Shown here: piece after piece, positions 58,974-64,000 of the stretch | Layout of the letters: the number at the start of each line of letters is the position of its first letter | Numbering within the stretch: the first letter of the stretch is position 1 | NCBI RefSeq assembly: GCF_030272615.1 | Contig: NC_081413.1 | Coordinates: 605,492,709 to 605,556,708, forward strand | Origin: Cryptomeria japonica | Lineage: Eukaryota > Streptophyta > Pinopsida > Cupressales > Cupressaceae | Length of the DNA: 64,000 nt | Reading direction: 5' to 3' | The notes under the pieces: model-generated | The model's input: only the letters and a program-made list of their open reading frames with translations | What the model was told of the DNA's origin: nothing | Databases searched by the model: none | Made by a program: the position numbers and the translations under genes

Positions 58974-59739
58974 AGAAATTCCCAAAGATACTGAGAGGGG
59001 GGGTGAATTAGTATCTAATTGGTTAATGGATTTTCTGATCTTATTAAACAAAATGCATTCCAAAACAGTATACCGGTAAAGCAAAATTAATGCAGTAAAT
59101 AAGAGCAATAAACACAACATAGAAAGCACACTATAACACAATATTTTTGGTGAGGAAACCCAGTGTGCAAAAAACCTTGGTGGGATTTGTGACCCACAAT
59201 ATTCACTCACTGGCCAATAAGTGAATATTACTTACAAAATGGGGGCCTACATATGCAGGAAGGCCGAGTGCCTAGAGCTCACTGCTTAATAACAAAAGGA
59301 AGTCTCACTGACTTACAAAAGTGGATTAAAGAAATCCAATAAGATATACTGCTACAAAAAGAATCTGCTATGCCAGATCCAGTATCAGTTTAAGCTCTTG
59401 CAATAATCATAAACCTTACTCCAAAATCTGCCTCAATATTCGCACATAATATCCATCTATGCATATTCCTATTACAAATGTTCTACAAGATCTCATACTT
59501 ATATATGAGCCTTATTACAATATGCCATGTCAGCTTACAAAAAGATATTACAATTAAATACATTATGCAATAAACAAAATCTTGTCGGCCAGGGTGTCGG
59601 TAATCATCTTTTCGGTGCCGGTGAACTGTATGCCGGTGTAGAGTCTATCAGTGCCGGTGTCATGTGATTGTAAGGTTGCCATCAATGACAATACCTTCAA
59701 TCACCTACAATTTCTCATTGGAGTGTGCATTTGCCAACA
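58974..59739 (-). repeat. 5' LTR of element C
   Basis: The outermost bases are damaged (gaaattccc in place of TGTTAGGATTCCC). The remainder matches the left LTR, including the U5 hairpin at 58987-59015, the cctacatatgcagg variant of the near-palindrome at about 59247 and the end TTTGCCAACA at 59739. Confidence 0.85.
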
Positions 59740-60044
59740 AATTCATCACATAAATAACCAAATACTGGTTTGAATAAAGCATATGGACCATTATCCATGA
59801 ATCTTCGCTTGATCTCCATTTGGATCTTCATCTTGATGTCAACTTAGTATAACCATAGGTTATCTCTTATGCACATACCGGTAGACACAAAGTACTGGCT
59901 AAAGATAGACCTCTAACATACCGTTTAACAATGTAAATAATTGAAGTAACACCGGTAGTCAAAATGATCATATGTGTGTGTGAGAGTGTTTCATCAATGA
60001 CAACAAGTGATGAATTTATTACAATCATCATCATCAAGGAAACA
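59740..60044 (-). repeat. 3' LTR of element D, inner part
   Basis: Resumes with aattc (possible target duplication of C) and ends CAAGGAAACA at 60044, directly before D's polypurine tract, the same position as CCAACA in A and C. Confidence 0.65.
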
Positions 60045-60045
60045 A

Positions 60046-60207
60046 TATCCCCCTTTGGCATTGATGGCAACACTTAGAGAATTTTATAGGAATATAGCTA
60101 AGTGTGCATACGCAACAGATTTACACATATACTCATACTCCCCCTTCATGCATGCATAAATACTAAATTTTCAATAAAATGCACATACATATTTCTACTC
60201 CCCCTTT
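60046..60207 (-). promoter_or_regulatory. Polypurine tracts of element D (three)
   Basis: Minus-strand tracts at 60047-60056 (flank catcaatgccaaaggggga, next to the LTR), 60138-60146 and 60198-60207. Same three-tract layout as A and C despite strong divergence elsewhere. Confidence 0.72.
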
Positions 60208-60329
60208 GACAACAATGCCAAATTGAAACGAATAAATATATACACACACATATATATATATATAAAATTTGTATCAAAGTGTTCAGCATATAGAACAATA
60301 ACTTAAAAAAGTTCATGCATTAGATAATC

Positions 60330-63300
60330 TCATAAAAATATATCATTTAAGCTCTTCTTCATATGGGACAAGGCATTTTCCCATGATTGCAGAATATTTG
60401 CAATATACTCGAATGTAGACGTCAGTTGAGAATGGAATTCTTCCATTGAGTCCAGTGTGTAGGTTTCAGGGATTGCAAGAATAGCTTTTGCATTGGAGTG
60501 GGCTCTCTGAAGAATGTATACTTGTGATGTGAGCAGACTTTTGAGGTCTTTAAGAGATCAGAATCTCTTTGTCTTCTCATTATCATAGATGTGTAGTCTA
60601 TTATGCAAATCATCTACAAACTTTCTAAAGGCATGTATGGAATCCTAGAGTGGGACATATGCCTTGCATATCCGTTCCATTTCTTGCTTTGTTTCAACTT
60701 GACTTTTTGAAATGTCAAAATAAAAGAAAGTAACATTGGAGGTAGAAGCAAGATACTTTCCCCATGTTTCAATAGCTTGACTCAGAAAACTTTTATTATG
60801 AGATGGATCCATTTTTCTACTATCAATATCCTTTGCCATTTTATCTTGATATTTCTTCTTGTGGCTTTTTTCAACATACAGTTGAGTAGCATCTTCTAGT
60901 GATTTAATTTGATCAGATGCATCTGCAACTAGTTGACCAAGTTTGCTAATGGGTGTAGAAAGATGTGCTATAGATATTTCCGGTAGTAAACTAGACAAAA
61001 TTTCTACTACAGTCTGAATTGTCTCTGCTTCAACCCTTTTCTCTTTCAGTCTCTTCTTGTGTGCCCTAGATTGCATAACATTAGCAATCTTCATCATTTT
61101 TGATGTGCTCAGAGTGTTCATAGCAATAGGTCCTTAAATACTTAAAGAATCATCATCATCATCTTCAAGTAGATTATGTTTTGCCAGTTTAGGGGATACA
61201 ACCTTAATGACATCTTTCTCTATATTCTCCTATGTTGTCTTTTCAGGTGACTATGTGGCAACATTTTTAGTAGTCTCCTTCTAAATTTCTTGAATGGCCG
61301 ATGGAGATTGGGGTTTCTCCAGTTGTTCTATTGCCAGTGGATTGTCCACTTTTGGTTGAGTAGCTGGTTGCTCAACAAGTGTAACTTGTACATTAGTGAT
61401 TGTTGGGGGCTCCAAATCTAGTGCATTGATGTCTCCAGATAGTTCCACTATGTTCTCAACATTATCATCAACAAGAATAATGAAATAATCCTTCTTTTTG
61501 AGTGGATAGAACTCATCAGGTTGAATAATTTCCTCTTCATCCATTTCCAGTCTAATAACATCATCAACTATCTCTTCTGTATCCTTATTCTTAGAACATT
61601 GGATGAGCTCCTTCATTTTTCTGATTTCACAGGCTATTTGATGTGTCTCAGTTTTGACAATTGTCCTTTTACCATTAAGAAGCTTCAATCTTCTTGCTTT
61701 AAAAGAAAACTGTGCTTTGTACTGATCAACTAAAGCACTAATTCCATCCGTAGATAAATTGGGAAAATATTGTACATATATTTCATCAATAATTTCTTTT
61801 TCCAATTTTATAGCATCGTCCCATTTATCTAAAAGAATATTATACAAAGAGATTGAAATGATCTTTTCCAGATCATGTGGAAATCTACTATAATGACACA
61901 AATAGGTGAATACATGTTGAATCACTTGCTCTTTCTCATCTTCAGTGAAGGAATCAAAATATTCTTTGACATTCTCAAACCTATTCCTCCCTAGTGTCTT
62001 TATTGTTCTTTCAAAATGGGTATCCAGTTTGTAAGCAGCTATATCAATAGGTGTAGTTGCCTTTGGCAGTACCTTTATCTTCTTGGATATTCTGTCGGTT
62101 GCTTTTTCTTTCTTTGGCTCTTCATCAGAATCTGTTCCCTTAGACTCTGGTTGCAATATTAATTTCCTGCCTCTCTTTTTCGTCTCTTTCTTAATAGAGA
62201 CTTTGGGTTCCAGTTCCTTTTTGGTTAGGACACTCATGGTAACCCTAGTACTATTTGTTGTTGAAGATGCTTCACTAGACTTTTTACTCTTTCCTTTTGC
62301 ACTTTTCACCGGTGCAGTATCAATTTGTGCAGCTTCATTTTGGACTGCCATAATGTCCAATTTTCTTTTCTCTTTGGCTATCGGTGATGCCAATAAGGTG
62401 TTAGCATAGCCAACCAGGAGATCATAGTTTACTTCATAACTCATGTCTTCCATTTCTTCCTCTCTTGGCTCAATAGCTTGATTAGACAAAAATTAGTGGT
62501 CAAGGTGAAGATTATATCCTTCTCAAAGTTCTTTACCACCTCTTGTGGTACTCTTATTCTCATACTCATTTTCTTCTTGAACTCATTGAAATACGTGTTC
62601 AGGGTAGCATGGAAAGTATTCTTGACCGCCTTGATGTTGTTCTTGATTTGTGCCGAGACCGGTGAGTCCTTTGACCACTCAATGTATCCTATTCCTAGTA
62701 GAAAATTCTGAAAGTAAAAGAATAGGCCAACTAAAAGCTGACCAAACTTGAATTTTTTACTACTATCCTTCTTGATAGATTTCAAATTCAAAAATAGTTG
62801 TCTTCTAATAGCTTCATAGATATCATAGTTAGCATTATCCACAATCATTTTGTGAGCTGTGTAAATTGTTGTAGATGGAACACTGTTAAGTCTACTGGAG
62901 TAAAATACTCGTTAGCCAATCACCATTGCTGCTAACTTCACTGTAGGGTCCCTAATGTTGTTGACAGAAAAAGAATGGCTATTGGATGTAGAATCGGTTA
63001 AATCAAAGACAGTATCCTTATAAATTTTCCTTAGCTCAGGTACTTCATCGATTGCAAAGTAGCCAGTCACAGCCTGAATAGCTTCCTTGGTGATTGTGTG
63101 AGTCCTTTCTAAGTACATGTTTTCTCCATGAACCCGACTCAATATGATTCTGATATGTACTTCCTCAAAATCCTCAAGAAAATAAGAGGCATTATGAAAA
63201 CCCTTTTCAAAAATGTTGGCATACTGTGTCTTAATCTTGCCATTCTCATCGCAAAGTGATTTCATTTGTGTAGATGTATAGTGACCCTTAGTCCTTTAAC

Positions 63301-63455
63301 TTGTAGTCAATATAACTGGATAGATCACCATTTACCACAACTCCGCTCGCAACTTGCAACAATGCATTATATGACACAATTTCATCTACCTTTAGAGCTT
63401 CCATAGGCTCTGAAGTGATCATCAACCTCTGTATAGACTTTGAAGAAGATGCCAT
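60330..63455 (-). pseudogene. ORF2 of element D, diverged subfamily, few lesions
   Basis: Starts MASSSKSIQRLMITSEPMEA at 63455. Homologous blocks in order: EEVHIRIILSRVHGENMYLE, THTITKEAIQAVTGYF, DLTDSTSNSHSFSVNNIRD, KFKFGQLLVGLFFYFQ, a basic Ser/Lys-rich linker (KSAKGKSKKSSEASS, KKETKKRGRKL), RFENVKEYFDSFTEDEKEQV (counterpart of KDGKL.NISKLY in A), an acidic variable region, and a Lys/Glu-rich helical C-terminus ending MKKSLNDIFL at 60330. Frameshifts near 63285 and 62490 and stops at 62912, 61281, 61131 and 60645. The 402-codon open stretch 61281-62489 is the longest single ORF2 frame in the window. Confidence 0.75.
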
Positions 63456-63902
63456 TCTAGACATACAAGATTCAAAACAGTGTGTTCAAAGAAATACCTT
63501 GTTTCGCGTACGTCGCTCCTTTTACCGATTGAAATGCCCAAGTGCACACCAATTCAATCTTCTGCAACCTTCAATTCAACTTAAATTTTCAAATCATGAA
63601 ATAATTCCACAATTAACAAGAAGACAATCTTACTCAGCTTTGCAATTGCTTCAAATTTCTTTCTCAAATGAGTTAGGGTAAAAATGACAAAGTAAAACTT
63701 GCTTTTATCCTAATTATCTATTGCAATAAATGCTCGCCCATTTAGGGTTACAAACCCTAATTTTACCTCTCAAGTGGAAAACTAGTTGATAACATGTTAA
63801 GAAAAAGTTACCAAAATTTCATGATTCAAAATTCTTTCATGCAAATTTTTCACAAGGGGTCTGGAGATGTTTTACTATTAAGCTCTCCTTAGCCAAAAAA
63901 AA
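63456..63902 (-). other. Spacer between gag and ORF2 in element D
   Basis: AT-rich leader of ORF2, as in A, B and C. No coding potential recognised. Confidence 0.5.
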
Positions 63903-64000
63903 AAGCTTAAATCACTGGTGCAGGGTTCTCTTCACTGGGTGAAGGAACAATTTCTTCTCTAGGTGAGTCATCACTTTTCTTCTTCCAAATCTGATTCATA
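63903..64000 (-). pseudogene. C-terminal end of Gag in element D (partial, runs off the window)
   Basis: Minus strand reads NQIWKKKSDDSPREEIVPSP then SEENPAPVI and a stop. This matches in place and pattern the Gag tails of A (WIRKSDQIVDGNTPP) and C (WIRKSDLNVSEAIPSP). The knuckles and coiled coil would lie to the right. Confidence 0.6.

Larger units (their letters stand above)
60045..64000 (-). mobile_element. LTR retroelement D, internal region (gag tail and ORF2; 5' end outside window)
   Basis: Minus orientation. Polypurine tracts, ORF2 (60330-63455) and the tail of gag (63903-64000) follow the same plan as A and C. Protein sequences are clearly homologous but far more diverged, so D belongs to a separate subfamily. 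The 5' LTR, primer site and most of gag are beyond the right edge. Confidence 0.75.

Overview
The window reads as nuclear DNA of a seed plant with a very repeat-rich genome. A gymnosperm (conifer-type) genome is my best guess, inferred from the depth of nested LTR elements; the sequence does not prove it. It holds one apparently intact host gene. Nearly everything else is transposable-element DNA, mostly decayed, stacked several insertions deep.

Region 1 (about 0.7-10.8 kb): a minus-strand, 14-exon receptor-like kinase gene (CDS 2431-9773). It encodes a signal peptide, a malectin-like ectodomain, three LRRs, a transmembrane helix and an RD-type kinase. The exon junctions I placed sum to 2,646 nt, an open frame of 881 codons plus stop. 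Just downstream (670-1885) is a copy of this gene's own intron 1/5' UTR/promoter segment in which exon 1 has been replaced by GC-rich DNA, the trace of a tandem duplication. Region 2 (10.8-17.3 kb): AT-rich DNA with decayed Ty3-type LTR remnants and a probable solo LTR.

Region 3 (17.3-64 kb): a nest of elements. The outermost is E2, a terminal-inverted-repeat element loaded with satellite-like repeats (left end 17327; right end outside). Element A (17425-24046, minus) sits in E2 with 5-bp target duplications. Element B (27672 to beyond 39749, plus) sits in E2's repeat array. E1 (30565-36543), a second TIR element of the E2 family, sits in ORF2 of B. Element D (39750 to beyond 64000, minus) sits in the 3' LTR of B. 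Element C (40189-59739, minus) sits in the 3' LTR of D. A 12.8-kb Ty3/Tat-lineage retrotransposon (42653-55493, plus) sits in ORF2 of C. Several target duplications and restored reading frames support this order.

The most interesting content is the family formed by A, B, C and D: LTR elements with an initiator-Met-type primer site (seen in A-C), a coiled-coil Gag with four CCHC zinc knuckles, and a second long ORF of about 1,000-1,150 codons that I cannot assign to any known family. None has recognisable protease, reverse transcriptase, RNase H or integrase. They also share a U5 hairpin beside the primer site whose two arms change together between copies, and three spaced polypurine tracts. 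They look like gag-bearing non-autonomous elements that depend on polymerase supplied in trans, with a conserved extra protein of unknown role. The Tat element is roughly the converse: it has protease, RT, two RNase H domains and integrase but no visible capsid/zinc-knuckle Gag, and it carries an antisense, intron-containing plant-mobile-domain gene.
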